DNA of 64,000 bases from Paenibacillus artemisiicola (GCF_017652985.1 NZ_JAGGDJ010000002.1:310001-374000), one strand, 5' to 3'; positions 8,103 to 16,029 are shown, counted from the first letter of the stretch. The notes: generated by a model from the sequence alone, not told the origin. Numbers and translations: made by a program.

Positions 8103-8505
8103 AAAGCAAGAAGCGCTCCAATCCCCTACGAATGGCGCGGATATTCTGAATCAACTCGTCAAGCCGGAAGTCCAGGAGGCGTTGACCAAGCTGGCCGATC
8201 ATTTGCCCAAGCTCGCCGAGATGACGGCGCTGCTGACGAAGTTCTACGATGTGGCGAGACAAGCGGCGGGTGACCGGGTGCTCGTACAGGATACACTGGG
8301 CGCCGTCCGGGAGGTCGTGAAGCCCATGGAGGCAACGGTCAAGCATCTCGCGTCGGCCGCCATCGAAGCCCGCGAACGCGCGGAGCGGGAAGAGGCCGCG
8401 ATCGGCCTGTTCGGGATGCTGGGATTGCTCAAGGATCCCGAACTTCAACGGATGCTTCGCTTCGGTCAGGCATACTTGGCGATTCTAGGCGAACGAAGAA
8501 ACTAA
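8050..8505 (+). CDS. DUF1641 protein
   Basis: A 151-residue, mostly helical protein with an N-terminal polar tail followed by LVKPEVQEALTKLADHLPKLAEMTALLTKFYDVARQ and a C-terminal GLFGMLGLLKDPELQRMLRFGQAYL segment, typical of DUF1641 (YrhD/YjgD type). In other Bacillota DUF1641 genes sit beside formate dehydrogenase or NDH-2 type oxidoreductases, and here one precedes an NDH-2. The ATG lies 53 bases inside the cyclohydrolase gene, which implies translational coupling; an internal GTG near 8083 is possible but less supported. The role is unknown; a partner or membrane-docking subunit of the adjacent dehydrogenase is the usual guess. Confidence 0.75.
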   Translation: MNEQENRRNNDVAQSTLEKQEALQSPTNGADILNQLVKPEVQEALTKLADHLPKLAEMTALLTKFYDVARQAAGDRVLVQDTLGAVREVVKPMEATVKHLASAAIEARERAEREEAAIGLFGMLGLLKDPELQRMLRFGQAYLAILGERRN

Positions 8506-8526
8506 CGGCAAGGAGATCGGGACAAC

Positions 8527-9705
8527 ATGAGCAAGCACATCTTGATTTTAGGAGCGGGTTACGGCGGTCTTCTCGGCGCGATATCCGCCCGCGCGCATTT
8601 CTCGCCGGAGGAAGCCGCGATTACGGTCATCAACAAGTACGACACGCACCAAATCATTACGGAGCTGCACCGTCTGGCTGTCGGCAACGTAGCCGAGAAA
8701 GCCGTCGCCCTGCCGCTCGCGAATCTGTTCAAAGGCAAAGCCGTCAACCTGCGGATCGGCACGGTGACCGGAATCGATCCGGATGCCCGCCGCGTCGATC
8801 TGGAGGACGGAACCGCGTTGACGTATGACGCGCTCGTGCTCGCGCTCGGCAGCGAATCGAATTTCTTCGGCGTGCCGGGACTGGAGGAGCATAGCTTTAC
8901 GCTGAAATCCGTCGCCGACGCGAAACGGATCTACGGGCATATCAACGACAAACTAGCCGCGTACGCGAGAACGAAACGCAAAGCGGACGCGACGTTCGTC
9001 ATCGGCGGCGGCGGCTTGACGGGCGTCGAGCTCGCCGGAGAGCTGGCGGACGAGCTTCCGGGCCTATGCCGGGCGCACGGCGTCGACTTTGCGGACGTCG
9101 CGCTATATCTCGTCGAATCCAAAGCCCGCATTCTCGCCACCTATTCCGATGATCTGATCGACCGCGCGACCTCGAGCCTCGAAGCGCGCGGCGTCCGCTT
9201 CCTCACGGGGCTTACGATCACGGAGGCAAAGGGGACGACGGTCAGCCTGAAGGACGGCCGGACCATCGAAGCGGGTACGGTGCTGTGGGCCGGCGGCGTG
9301 AAGGGAAGCCCGCTCGTGGCGAACTGCGGGATCGAAGTCGACCGCGGACGCGCCTCGGTCAACGCCTATTTGCAATCCGTCTCGCACCCGGATGTATTCC
9401 TGGCCGGCGATTGCGCCGCCGTCATGGGGCCGAACGGGGTTCCGTATCCGCCGACCGCGCAGCTGTCTTGGCAGATGGGCGAGCATGTCGGAAGCAGTCT
9501 GTTCGCTTACTTCAAAGGCGCGAAGATGACGGCGTTCGAGCCGGTTAATTCCGGTTCGCTCGCGAGCCTGGGACGCAAGGACGGCATCGGTTGGATCGGC
9601 GAAAGCGGCATCGAACTGAAAGGCTCCCCGGCCACCTTGATGAAGAAAGCGAGCGATGTGCGTTACCTGTCGCACATTCACGGTTTGTCCACGCTCGCTT
9701 ATTAA
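8527..9705 (+). CDS. NAD(P)/FAD-dependent oxidoreductase, type II NADH dehydrogenase family
   Basis: A 392-residue flavoprotein with two Rossmann folds: ILGAGYGGL at residues 7-15 binds FAD, FVIGGGGLTGVELAGEL near residues 157-173 binds NAD(P)H, and VFLAGDCAAV near residue 290 is the second FAD motif. The C-terminus ends in a hydrophobic amphipathic stretch (HIHGLSTLAY), as in NDH-2 enzymes, which pass electrons from NADH to menaquinone at the inner face of the membrane without pumping protons. Start ATG with AAGGAG upstream. It is last gene of the dioxygenase-cyclohydrolase-DUF1641 operon, which points to quinone or flavin redox work. A ferredoxin-NADP reductase-like role is the main alternative. 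Confidence 0.85.
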   Translation: MSKHILILGAGYGGLLGAISARAHFSPEEAAITVINKYDTHQIITELHRLAVGNVAEKAVALPLANLFKGKAVNLRIGTVTGIDPDARRVDLEDGTALTYDALVLALGSESNFFGVPGLEEHSFTLKSVADAKRIYGHINDKLAAYARTKRKADATFVIGGGGLTGVELAGELADELPGLCRAHGVDFADVALYLVESKARILATYSDDLIDRATSSLEARGVRFLTGLTITEAKGTTVSLKDGRTIEAGTVLWAGGVKGSPLVANCGIEVDRGRASVNAYLQSVSHPDVFLAGDCAAVMGPNGVPYPPTAQLSWQMGEHVGSSLFAYFKGAKMTAFEPVNSGSLASLGRKDGIGWIGESGIELKGSPATLMKKASDVRYLSHIHGLSTLAY

Positions 9706-9754
9706 CCGTTCGGCATTCACAATATGCACCCCGGATAGGTTGCCGCGGGTCGTA

Positions 9755-9799
9755 GGACGAAGAGCAATCGGCCGAAGAGCCGCCGATTGCTCTTCGTCC
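9755..9799 (+). terminator. Long hairpin at the end of the NDH-2 operon
   Basis: A perfect 18-base inverted repeat (9755-9772 with 9782-9799). The inner arms GAGCAATCGG/CCGATTGCTC equal those of the terminator at 5971. No T run follows, so termination may be weak. Confidence 0.6.
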
Positions 9800-9896
9800 G
9801 TTGCGTCACGAACGGACGCCGTTCGTCGTGTTATGAACGAGCCCTCTTCATCGTATAAACCCGTAAGCATCGGACGGAAAGGATTTCGGTTACGGC

Positions 9897-10790
9897 ATGA
9901 CAAAAGTAACGCGGTACATCTTCATGATCCTGGGCACGCTGTCGTTCGTGCTTGCAATTGCGATGTTTCCCGCCGTACTGAAGCAAAGCGCGTTCGACGG
10001 CTCGCTTCGCTTCCATTGGTCCGAAGGATGGACGAGCCTCGCGCGCTACTTGGAAGGAATCGCGAACGGCGACAGCTTCCGCTACCTGGCCGGCCAGAAG
10101 GAATTGCCGTTCTTTCGCCAGATCGGAAGCAGCTTCCTGCTTTCTTTGATCTACTTGGCGACCGGCGCCGCGGTCGGCTTAACCATGGGCATCGCGCTCG
10201 GCATCCATTTTGCGCTGTCGCGCGCGAAGGGGCTCAGACGTCTATTGGACGTGACGGGCGTGCTCCCGGATTTCGTCATCGTGCTGCTGCTGCAGTTTGC
10301 AATCGTCCTGTTGTCGTCGGCGACCGGGCTTCTTCTCGTGCAGGTTGCGAGCATAACCGCGGATCGGCCGGCGGTCGCGCTTCCCATTCTCTCGACCATC
10401 ATCGTTCCTTCGGGCTACATGATCCGGAACGTCGCGCTTCACATGAGCCAGACGCTGACCGAGGACTACATCAAGGCCGCCAAAGCGCGAGGACTGAAGA
10501 AGCGCTATCTGATCTTCTTCCATGCGCTGCCTAACGTACTGCCCTTCATCAAAGCCGACGCGAATAAATTTTTGGCCATTCTGTTCGGGAATTTGTTCAT
10601 TTTCGAATATTTGTTTAACTTGAACGGCGTGACGGCGTTCCTATTCTCCAACGCGTATACCACGTTTAAACTGTACCAATACAACCTTGTCGTGAACGGG
10701 ATCTTGGCGCTGCTGCTGCTGTACGCGATTTTGTTTGCGCTCGTAAGAGCCTTGCTGTTCGGGTGGGAGAAGGTGTTCGCGCATGAATAA
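9897..10790 (+). CDS. ABC transporter permease, DppB/OppB-like
   Basis: A 297-residue integral membrane protein with about six predicted helices and a long extracytoplasmic loop after helix 1. The family's EAA-loop, which contacts the ATPase, is seen as EDYIKAAKARGLKKRYLIFFHALPN near residues 185-210. This places it in the binding-protein-dependent peptide/nickel permease family. The ATG at 9897 has AAGGA about 13 bases upstream. Its last bases overlap the next permease (ATGAATAA). No ATPase or binding protein is adjacent, which is unusual for this family; it must recruit them from elsewhere or form an incomplete system. Confidence 0.8.
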   Translation: MTKVTRYIFMILGTLSFVLAIAMFPAVLKQSAFDGSLRFHWSEGWTSLARYLEGIANGDSFRYLAGQKELPFFRQIGSSFLLSLIYLATGAAVGLTMGIALGIHFALSRAKGLRRLLDVTGVLPDFVIVLLLQFAIVLLSSATGLLLVQVASITADRPAVALPILSTIIVPSGYMIRNVALHMSQTLTEDYIKAAKARGLKKRYLIFFHALPNVLPFIKADANKFLAILFGNLFIFEYLFNLNGVTAFLFSNAYTTFKLYQYNLVVNGILALLLLYAILFALVRALLFGWEKVFAHE

Positions 10791-11706
10791 AACATTGGCG
10801 GCCGGTTTGGCGATCACGATGTTCTTCCTCGCTGCGTGCTTCTTCGGCGAATATGCCGCGCCGTACGATCTAAGCGAGAACGTCCCGCCCCATTATGTCG
10901 GCGAGCCCGGCCACCGCACGCTGGTCGCGCCGCCGTTCCCGCCGTCGGCAAGCCACCCGTTCGGCACGGATAAATACGGGACCGACATGGCGGCGAAGCT
11001 CCTGGACGGGGCGAAGTATACGATCATCGCCTCGTTATCGATCGCGTTCTTTCGCCTTTTCGCGGGCGGGGCGCTGGGGCTGCTGCTTGGTTATTTCGGG
11101 GCGGGGAGGGTCTCTCGGACCGGCCGGACGCCGATCTGGACGATGCTGAACGGCATCCCGATTTTTATCATCGTCTGGATGATCATGACCGGCATCTCGA
11201 TGGATCCTTCGGCGACGCCCCTCGAGATGACCCTGATCCTGTCCGCCGTATTGGCGCTGGTCGGGATTCCGGCGGTGGCATCGACGGTGAAAGCGAAAAC
11301 GACGGTGTTCCGCGAGGAACTATTCATCCTCTCCGCCCGTTCGATCGGGGCCGGACGCTGGCGGATCGTCCGCACGCATCTGCTGCCGCATCTGCAGGAA
11401 AGCCTTCTGATTCTGTTCGTCCAAGAAATCGTCTTGATTCTCGGCTTGTTCGGACAGCTGGCGATCTTTAATCTCTTCGTCGGCGGCACGCTGGTCTACA
11501 AAGACTTGGTGTATCCGGAATACGCGAGCCGCACGAACGAATGGAGCGGGCTGATCGGACAGTCCCGGGGGAATTTGTATATCTACCCGTGGGTGCTGTT
11601 CTTCCCGCTGCTCGCGTATATCGCGTACATTCTCGGTCTCCATATGATCGCGCTCGGAATCGAAAAGAGGTTCAAGCGGAAGGTCGCCAAATTTTCGCAG
11701 CTATGA
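10783..11706 (+). CDS. ABC transporter permease, DppC/OppC-like
   Basis: A 307-residue partner of the preceding permease. It has one N-terminal helix (LAITMFFLAACFFGEYAAPY), a periplasmic segment with the hallmark HPFGTDKYGTDM near residues 58-70, five further helices and the EAA-like loop SARSIGAGRWRIVRTHLLPHL near residue 190. The start overlaps the DppB-like gene by eight bases, indicating coupling. A terminator follows directly, so the transcription unit holds only the two permeases. Peptides, nickel or short sugars are the known substrate types; none can be chosen from sequence. Confidence 0.8.
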   Translation: MNKTLAAGLAITMFFLAACFFGEYAAPYDLSENVPPHYVGEPGHRTLVAPPFPPSASHPFGTDKYGTDMAAKLLDGAKYTIIASLSIAFFRLFAGGALGLLLGYFGAGRVSRTGRTPIWTMLNGIPIFIIVWMIMTGISMDPSATPLEMTLILSAVLALVGIPAVASTVKAKTTVFREELFILSARSIGAGRWRIVRTHLLPHLQESLLILFVQEIVLILGLFGQLAIFNLFVGGTLVYKDLVYPEYASRTNEWSGLIGQSRGNLYIYPWVLFFPLLAYIAYILGLHMIALGIEKRFKRKVAKFSQL

Positions 11707-11739
11707 GTTGACCCGGCGTATGCATGTTCGCCGCACGGT

Positions 11740-11784
11740 GTCCCGATGATCAAGCAACCGTTGATCCATCGGGACCTTTTTATT
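11740..11784 (+). terminator. Rho-independent terminator after the permease pair
   Basis: GTCCCGATG...GTTGATCCATCGGGAC hairpin (about 11740-11775) followed by CTTTTTATTTT. Confidence 0.85.
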
Positions 11785-11818
11785 TTATCGAAAAATAGCG
11801 CGCAATTGATATAAGAGA

Positions 11819-11858
11819 TGGTATAGTAGGAGTATCCGTCAGTATGGTATCGATACCA
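11819..11858 (+). promoter_or_regulatory. Extended -10 promoter with a LacI-type palindromic operator
   Basis: TGGTATAGT at 11819-11827 reads as an extended -10. The perfect palindrome TGGTATCGATACCA at 11845-11858 lies just downstream of the expected start point. Its central CG and TGNNANCGNTNNCA layout are typical of LacI/GalR-family operators. No LacI gene is in the window. Confidence 0.6.
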
Positions 11859-11911
11859 GAAAAGCGGGGGACCACTTCTCTTCGAGTTTAATCACGCTAT
11901 TGGAGGTACCT

Positions 11912-13480
11912 ATGAGCCAATCTATGTATAACGGAACGATTTCTCGCGACGCGTTGGAACGCTACCTTTCGCGGGCGGTCACGGCCGCGGATCTGGTCAA
12001 CAGCTCGACGTTGGACGACGATCTCAGAATGATCGGCAACATCGGCGCCAAGTTTCTCGGCCGCGCCTCGGGCGTGTGGCTGCTGGAACCGGATGACGAC
12101 GCGCACTTCCGGAACTCTCGGGCGCTTGCGGAACGCGTGCATGCGGTCGACCCGGACATTATGCTGCAGACGTGCATTTTTGAAGCCGTTTTCAGCGGGG
12201 TGGAGCGCATCGACATCCCGGATTGGGTGTTCGAGGCGTTTCGATTGCCGGTCGAACGGCGTACGTTCCGTTACGCGGACATGCTGTTCGATTCGAAGCC
12301 GCAAGGATTCGTGTGGGATGGGGACGGCGGCATTCCGAACCTGAACAAGCCGGAGACGCAGCTATGGTTCTATTACAGGGCGGTGCGTTATATCGATGCC
12401 GGATATGAGGCGATCCATATGGGACAAGTCCATTTGTATACCGCCGAAGATTTGGGATTTCAACAAACGGCCGCCTTGTTCCGGAAGATCAGGGACTACG
12501 CCAGAGCCCATGCGAGACGCGGAATCGTGCTGCTCGATGCGCATACCCACGGGGTCAATATCAATGGCGAGCTTCTGTTCGACTTTCATTCCATGCCCTA
12601 TTCGCGGATGCCGATCTTGGATCGGACGGGAGACAAGCTCGCGCTGGTGCAAGAGGGGTTCAGCGAAGGCGGCGTAACGCCAAGCGGCTGGAGCTGCGAT
12701 TCCTTGCCGATGCTGATGGAGCTCGATAATTGGGGAGGGAAGTTCTTCAGCGAAAGCGACGGCATTCCGGACGAACGCCGAGCTTGGATGGAATGGTGGG
12801 GATACGACCAGATTACGTGGTTTGCCTCGCAGGACGCGGAGAGCCGCGATCGATTCTTGGATTATGCCTTCAAATGGACGGCCGTAACCAACATCCATGC
12901 GTATCTGCAAATGCCGGTCCGCAGAACGTTGGGCAGCTGCCGGATCTCGATGCCGGCAAGCGGCGAAGGCGAAGCGGCCACCGACGTGTATCAAGCCAAT
13001 CGGCCCGGCGCCGGCTGTCCGCTCGGATTCGGTCAGGAAGAGACGATCAAGCGGCTTTGGCAGTCGGAGGAAGATCTCCGTGGCCGGGCAAGCAATCCGC
13101 TGCCGAACGCTCCCTTCGGCGCGGCGAACGACTTCGATCCCGAGACCGGCGTCAAGCTTCCGGCGCGCGTCGTCCTATACGGCAGCTTCCAGCATCAGGC
13201 CGGCGCGATCAATTACGACTCCAACAGCGAGACGACCCGCATGTACTATACGGGGAACGGCCTTTACCGGCGCACGTTCGTATTTCCGTTCCGGGGCTCG
13301 TTCGACTACGCGGTCGCTCCTTACGGAACCTTGTCCCAGACGTATTCGATCGACACCTACCCCCGAAGCGGGTCTTCGACGAAGTCGACGTTGGTCTTGG
13401 AACGGGATAACGAAGCCGTGGAATTCGTCTTCGACTTCGCCAATCGGCAGCTTACCGCTCATGTCGTCGAAGGGCGATAA
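11912..13480 (+). CDS. Putative carbohydrate-active enzyme with TIM-barrel-like N-terminal domain
   Basis: A 522-residue protein without signal peptide. The first 300 or so residues carry successive beta-strand/acidic patterns (FLGRASGVWLLEPDDD, IMLQTCIFEAVF, AIHMGQVHLYT, RGIVLLDAHTHG, MLMELDNWGG) that look like a TIM barrel with conserved Glu/Asp at strand ends, as in retaining glycosidases. The last 110 residues look like a beta-sandwich. I do not recognise a GH family by signature. The ATG at 11912 is chosen because GGAGG lies just upstream; an in-frame TTG at 11900 overlaps that site. The LacI-like operator upstream supports sugar-controlled expression. The sugar role is inference. Confidence 0.6.
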   Translation: MSQSMYNGTISRDALERYLSRAVTAADLVNSSTLDDDLRMIGNIGAKFLGRASGVWLLEPDDDAHFRNSRALAERVHAVDPDIMLQTCIFEAVFSGVERIDIPDWVFEAFRLPVERRTFRYADMLFDSKPQGFVWDGDGGIPNLNKPETQLWFYYRAVRYIDAGYEAIHMGQVHLYTAEDLGFQQTAALFRKIRDYARAHARRGIVLLDAHTHGVNINGELLFDFHSMPYSRMPILDRTGDKLALVQEGFSEGGVTPSGWSCDSLPMLMELDNWGGKFFSESDGIPDERRAWMEWWGYDQITWFASQDAESRDRFLDYAFKWTAVTNIHAYLQMPVRRTLGSCRISMPASGEGEAATDVYQANRPGAGCPLGFGQEETIKRLWQSEEDLRGRASNPLPNAPFGAANDFDPETGVKLPARVVLYGSFQHQAGAINYDSNSETTRMYYTGNGLYRRTFVFPFRGSFDYAVAPYGTLSQTYSIDTYPRSGSSTKSTLVLERDNEAVEFVFDFANRQLTAHVVEGR

Positions 13481-13543
13481 GCGCACGGGCGTTCGGTCGT
13501 GATCCAACGTTAATTAGACGGTGAACGATGGCATGGAAACGAC

Positions 13544-13573
13544 GCAGCCGGTCGCAACGATCGGCTGCTTTTT
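13544..13573 (+). terminator. Rho-independent terminator
   Basis: GCAGCCG at 13544-13550 pairs with CGGCTGC at 13562-13568, followed by TTTTTC. Confidence 0.75.
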
Positions 13574-13788
13574 CATCGGCGATGGGAAAGTCCGTGATCT
13601 GAGCGATGCGGCCAAGGCGCAGAATCGCTAAACTAATCGTAGAATCGTCCAAATAATCAGCGTATACAATAAAATGTTGCGATGTTATAATTTACCTCGA
13701 GGATTGCTGGGCAACGTGTCGATCATGCACCGCACGTATACGTGCGCGTTATCTCCATCGCTGCAACAATCTTTTTTTGACCGCACAG

Positions 13789-13802
13789 TGTAAGCGTTAA
13801 CA
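13789..13802 (+). promoter_or_regulatory. cre site (CcpA-binding catabolite responsive element)
   Basis: TGTAAGCGTTAACA fits the consensus TGWAARCGYTWNCA at every position. It lies 27 bases before the oxidoreductase start and downstream of the likely promoter, where CcpA would act as a roadblock in the presence of preferred sugars. Confidence 0.8.
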
Positions 13803-13829
13803 AACGAGGATGGTATGGGAGGCGTTGAA

Positions 13830-14828
13830 ATGGATAAAGTTCGGTTTCTTATGATCGGTGTAGGTGGCATGGGAAGAGAGCACATCCGCAGATTGTTGAA
13901 CGTGCCTGAAGCAGAAATCGTCGCGTTGTCGGATCCGTCCGACAAGGCTATTAACGTGGTGAAGGAAACATACCCTCAGCTCGCCGACATTGCCGTCTAT
14001 GCGGACTACCGGGAAGCGATTGCGCAATCCGGCGCGGATGCGGCCGTTATCGTTTCCCCGCATAGCATGCACTTCGAGCAAGGAATGGCGTGTCTCGACG
14101 GCGGCCTTCACGTGCTGATGGAGAAGCCGTTCGTAAGCGGAGCCGACAATGCGGAGAAGATCATCGCGCATGCCGAAAAGGTGAACAAGCATCTGGTCGT
14201 CGCGTACCAGCGCCACCTGATGGGTCCCTATATGTTTATCCGCGACTTGATCGCACGCGGAGAACTGGGGAAAATCAACTTCATCACCGCTTACCAGGCC
14301 CAAAGATGGCTGATCGGCGCAACGGGCACGTGGAGGCAAAACCTTGCGTTGTCCTGCGGCGGGCAACTGAACGATTCGGGCAGCCATCTGCTGGACGTCG
14401 TGCTGTGGGTCACGGGCCTCGAGCCGGAGAGCGTATCCGCCATGATCGAGAACCACGGCAGAGAAGTGGATATCGATTCCGCCGTGACCGTTCGCTTCAA
14501 GGGCGGCGCCATCGCGACCTTTAACGTGGTCGGCAGCGCGAGCATCAGCTGGCACGAGGACGTTTCCATCCACGGCGATAAAGGATCGGTCTTGTACCGC
14601 AACAACCAAATTTTGGTCGCGAAGGAAGGCGAAAGGTCCCTGACCGAAATCTCGGAACAGGAATTGCCGGGATCGAGCGATCCGGACGTCGATTTCGTGA
14701 ACCTCGTATTGGGCCGGGTGAGCGAAGCGGCCGCGCCTTCGAGCTGCGGCTTAAGAATCGCCCGTTTGACGGAAGCGGCATGGGAGAGCGCTGCCAACGG
14801 CAGCAAGGTTATCACGTTAGCTGACTAA
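13830..14828 (+). CDS. Gfo/Idh/MocA-family oxidoreductase
   Basis: A 332-residue NAD(P)-dependent dehydrogenase. The N-terminal Rossmann domain has GVGGMGREH near residue 10 and LSDPSD after beta-2; the family's EKPF motif (VLMEKPFVSG) is near residue 95, and the C-terminal alpha/beta domain includes CGGQLNDSGSHLLDVVLWVTG near residue 180, with the His typical of the catalytic region. It acts on sugars, inositols or their acids in the cytoplasm. The ATG at 13830 is preferred to 13815 because GGGAGG lies between them. A perfect cre box just upstream predicts glucose repression, consistent with sugar catabolism. It is followed by a strong terminator, so monocistronic. Confidence 0.85.
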   Translation: MDKVRFLMIGVGGMGREHIRRLLNVPEAEIVALSDPSDKAINVVKETYPQLADIAVYADYREAIAQSGADAAVIVSPHSMHFEQGMACLDGGLHVLMEKPFVSGADNAEKIIAHAEKVNKHLVVAYQRHLMGPYMFIRDLIARGELGKINFITAYQAQRWLIGATGTWRQNLALSCGGQLNDSGSHLLDVVLWVTGLEPESVSAMIENHGREVDIDSAVTVRFKGGAIATFNVVGSASISWHEDVSIHGDKGSVLYRNNQILVAKEGERSLTEISEQELPGSSDPDVDFVNLVLGRVSEAAAPSSCGLRIARLTEAAWESAANGSKVITLAD

Positions 14829-14920
14829 TAGCGCAATCATCGGGCATCCTAATCACGACAACAGCGCCCGGCGGAATGCCGAACGTTCGTGATGCGTGCG
14901 CGAATTCATACGCCGCTTGG

Positions 14921-14953
14921 AAAGAGCCATCCCTCGCAGGATGGCTCTTTTTT
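14921..14953 (+). terminator. Rho-independent terminator after the oxidoreductase
   Basis: AAAGAGCCATCC pairs with GGATGGCTCTTT around a six-base loop, then a T run. Confidence 0.9.
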
Positions 14954-14980
14954 AATTCATGATTACATGCGCGATTGCTA

Positions 14981-15042
14981 TTGACTGTTCGAACAAACAG
15001 TATTATGATGAGTGCATCACAAAAACTGTTCTACCGAACAGT
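14981..15042 (+). promoter_or_regulatory. TetR autoregulatory promoter with two operators
   Basis: TTGACT (14981-14986) and TATGAT (15004-15009) are 17 bases apart. Two inverted repeats ACTGTT-N6-AACAGT lie at 14984-15001, within the promoter, and 15025-15042, in the leader. They are 41 bases apart, about four helical turns, so two dimers would bind the same DNA face. Confidence 0.8.
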
Positions 15043-15059
15043 ATAGGAGCGAGGAAGCC

Positions 15060-15689
15060 ATGACGACATCACCATCCAACCAGGACGAACGAAGAAGCGC
15101 CATTCTGCTGGCGGCCTTCAAGCTATTCGGGCAGACGGGCTACGCCAAAGCGACGATGAAAGATATCGCGGCCAAAGCCGGGGTCGCTCAAGGACTGATC
15201 GGATACCATTTCGGCACGAAAGAAACGCTGCTTGTCGAAGCGGTGAGGGAATGGATGCTCAACAAGGGCATGAAGGCCGCCTTCGCGGAGCTGGATCCGC
15301 ACGGATCTCCCGCGGAGATTCTAGAGCAGGCTTTGCTCCACGTCGTGAAGTTTCGTAAAGAAAACCCCGAGTGGTTTACGCTGCTGATCAACCTTTGGAC
15401 GGAGAGCGTAAATAACGACAAGCTCGCAGCGGAGCTGCGCGAACTTTACAAGGAAATGAAATCGGGCATCATGGTCATTCTCGATCGCATGGAGCTGCGG
15501 ATGGAACGGCGCGACCAGGAAACGCTGGCGTCGCTGATCCAGGCCGTCTTCGACGGATTGACGCTTCAAGCCCCCGTCCCGCTGTCCACGGAGCCGATCT
15601 CCCGCGAACAGGTGTCGCTGGGAATCGGATGGCTGCTTGAAGGGGCACGAACCACGGCTCAACGAAAAGGAGAACCCAACCATGAATAA
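15060..15689 (+). CDS. TetR/AcrR-family transcriptional regulator
   Basis: A 209-residue repressor with an N-terminal helix-turn-helix (about residues 12-58: AAFKLFGQTGYAKATMKDIAAKAGVAQGLIGYHFGTKETLL) and a helical ligand/dimer domain. The ATG at 15060 has AGGAG and GAGG upstream; the frame opens earlier at 15012 inside the operator region, so that start is rejected. Its promoter contains two matching inverted repeats, which implies autorepression. The stop overlaps the start of a DUF4260 membrane gene (ATGAATAA), so repressor and membrane protein are made together. The inducer is unknown. Confidence 0.9.
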   Translation: MTTSPSNQDERRSAILLAAFKLFGQTGYAKATMKDIAAKAGVAQGLIGYHFGTKETLLVEAVREWMLNKGMKAAFAELDPHGSPAEILEQALLHVVKFRKENPEWFTLLINLWTESVNNDKLAAELRELYKEMKSGIMVILDRMELRMERRDQETLASLIQAVFDGLTLQAPVPLSTEPISREQVSLGIGWLLEGARTTAQRKGEPNHE

Positions 15690-16029
15690 GCATCTGATTC
15701 GCATCGAAGGACTGGCCGTTCTGGCGTTAGGCACGTACATGTACTTCTCCAATGGCTACAACTGGATCGTGTTTCTGCTCCTGCTGCTGCTCCCCGACGC
15801 GTCCATGCTCGGCTATGCGTTCAACAAGAAGGCGGGAGCGTATCTCTACAATGCCGCCCATACCTTCGTCACGCCGCTGCTGCTGTTATTCGCGGGCATG
15901 GCCTTTGCGTCCGGCTTCCTCACGATGATCGGCTTCATCTGGCTGGCTCATATCGGCATGGACCGAATGATGGGCTACGGATTGAAATACGAAACGGACT
16001 TCAAGGACACGCATATCCAACGCCTCTAA
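15682..16029 (+). CDS. DUF4260 membrane protein
   Basis: A 115-residue protein with three to four predicted membrane helices (LIRIEGLAVLALGTYMYF, WIVFLLLLLLPDASMLGYAF, TFVTPLLLLFAGMAFASGF, LTMIGFIWLAHIGMDRMMGYGL). The conserved Asp-Ala-Ser, His-Thr and HIGMDRMMGYGLKY motifs match the DUF4260 family. The start overlaps the TetR stop and follows AAAGGAG. Family members commonly sit next to TetR regulators, and no biochemical role is established to my knowledge. A membrane-stress or small-molecule resistance role is only a guess. Confidence 0.8.
   Translation: MNKHLIRIEGLAVLALGTYMYFSNGYNWIVFLLLLLLPDASMLGYAFNKKAGAYLYNAAHTFVTPLLLLFAGMAFASGFLTMIGFIWLAHIGMDRMMGYGLKYETDFKDTHIQRL

Larger units (their letters stand above)
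13481..13829 (+). other. Intergenic region with terminator, promoter candidate and cre box
   Basis: No convincing ORF. It holds a terminator (13544-13573), a promoter candidate (TATACA at 13663-13668, TATAAT at 13686-13691, 17 bases apart) and a cre box at 13789-13802. The candidate promoter gives a leader of about 130 bases. Confidence 0.5.

Noticed and set aside
11806..11827. TTGATA/TATAGT promoter pair
   Set aside because: Only ten bases apart, too close for sigma-A; the extended -10 alone was kept.
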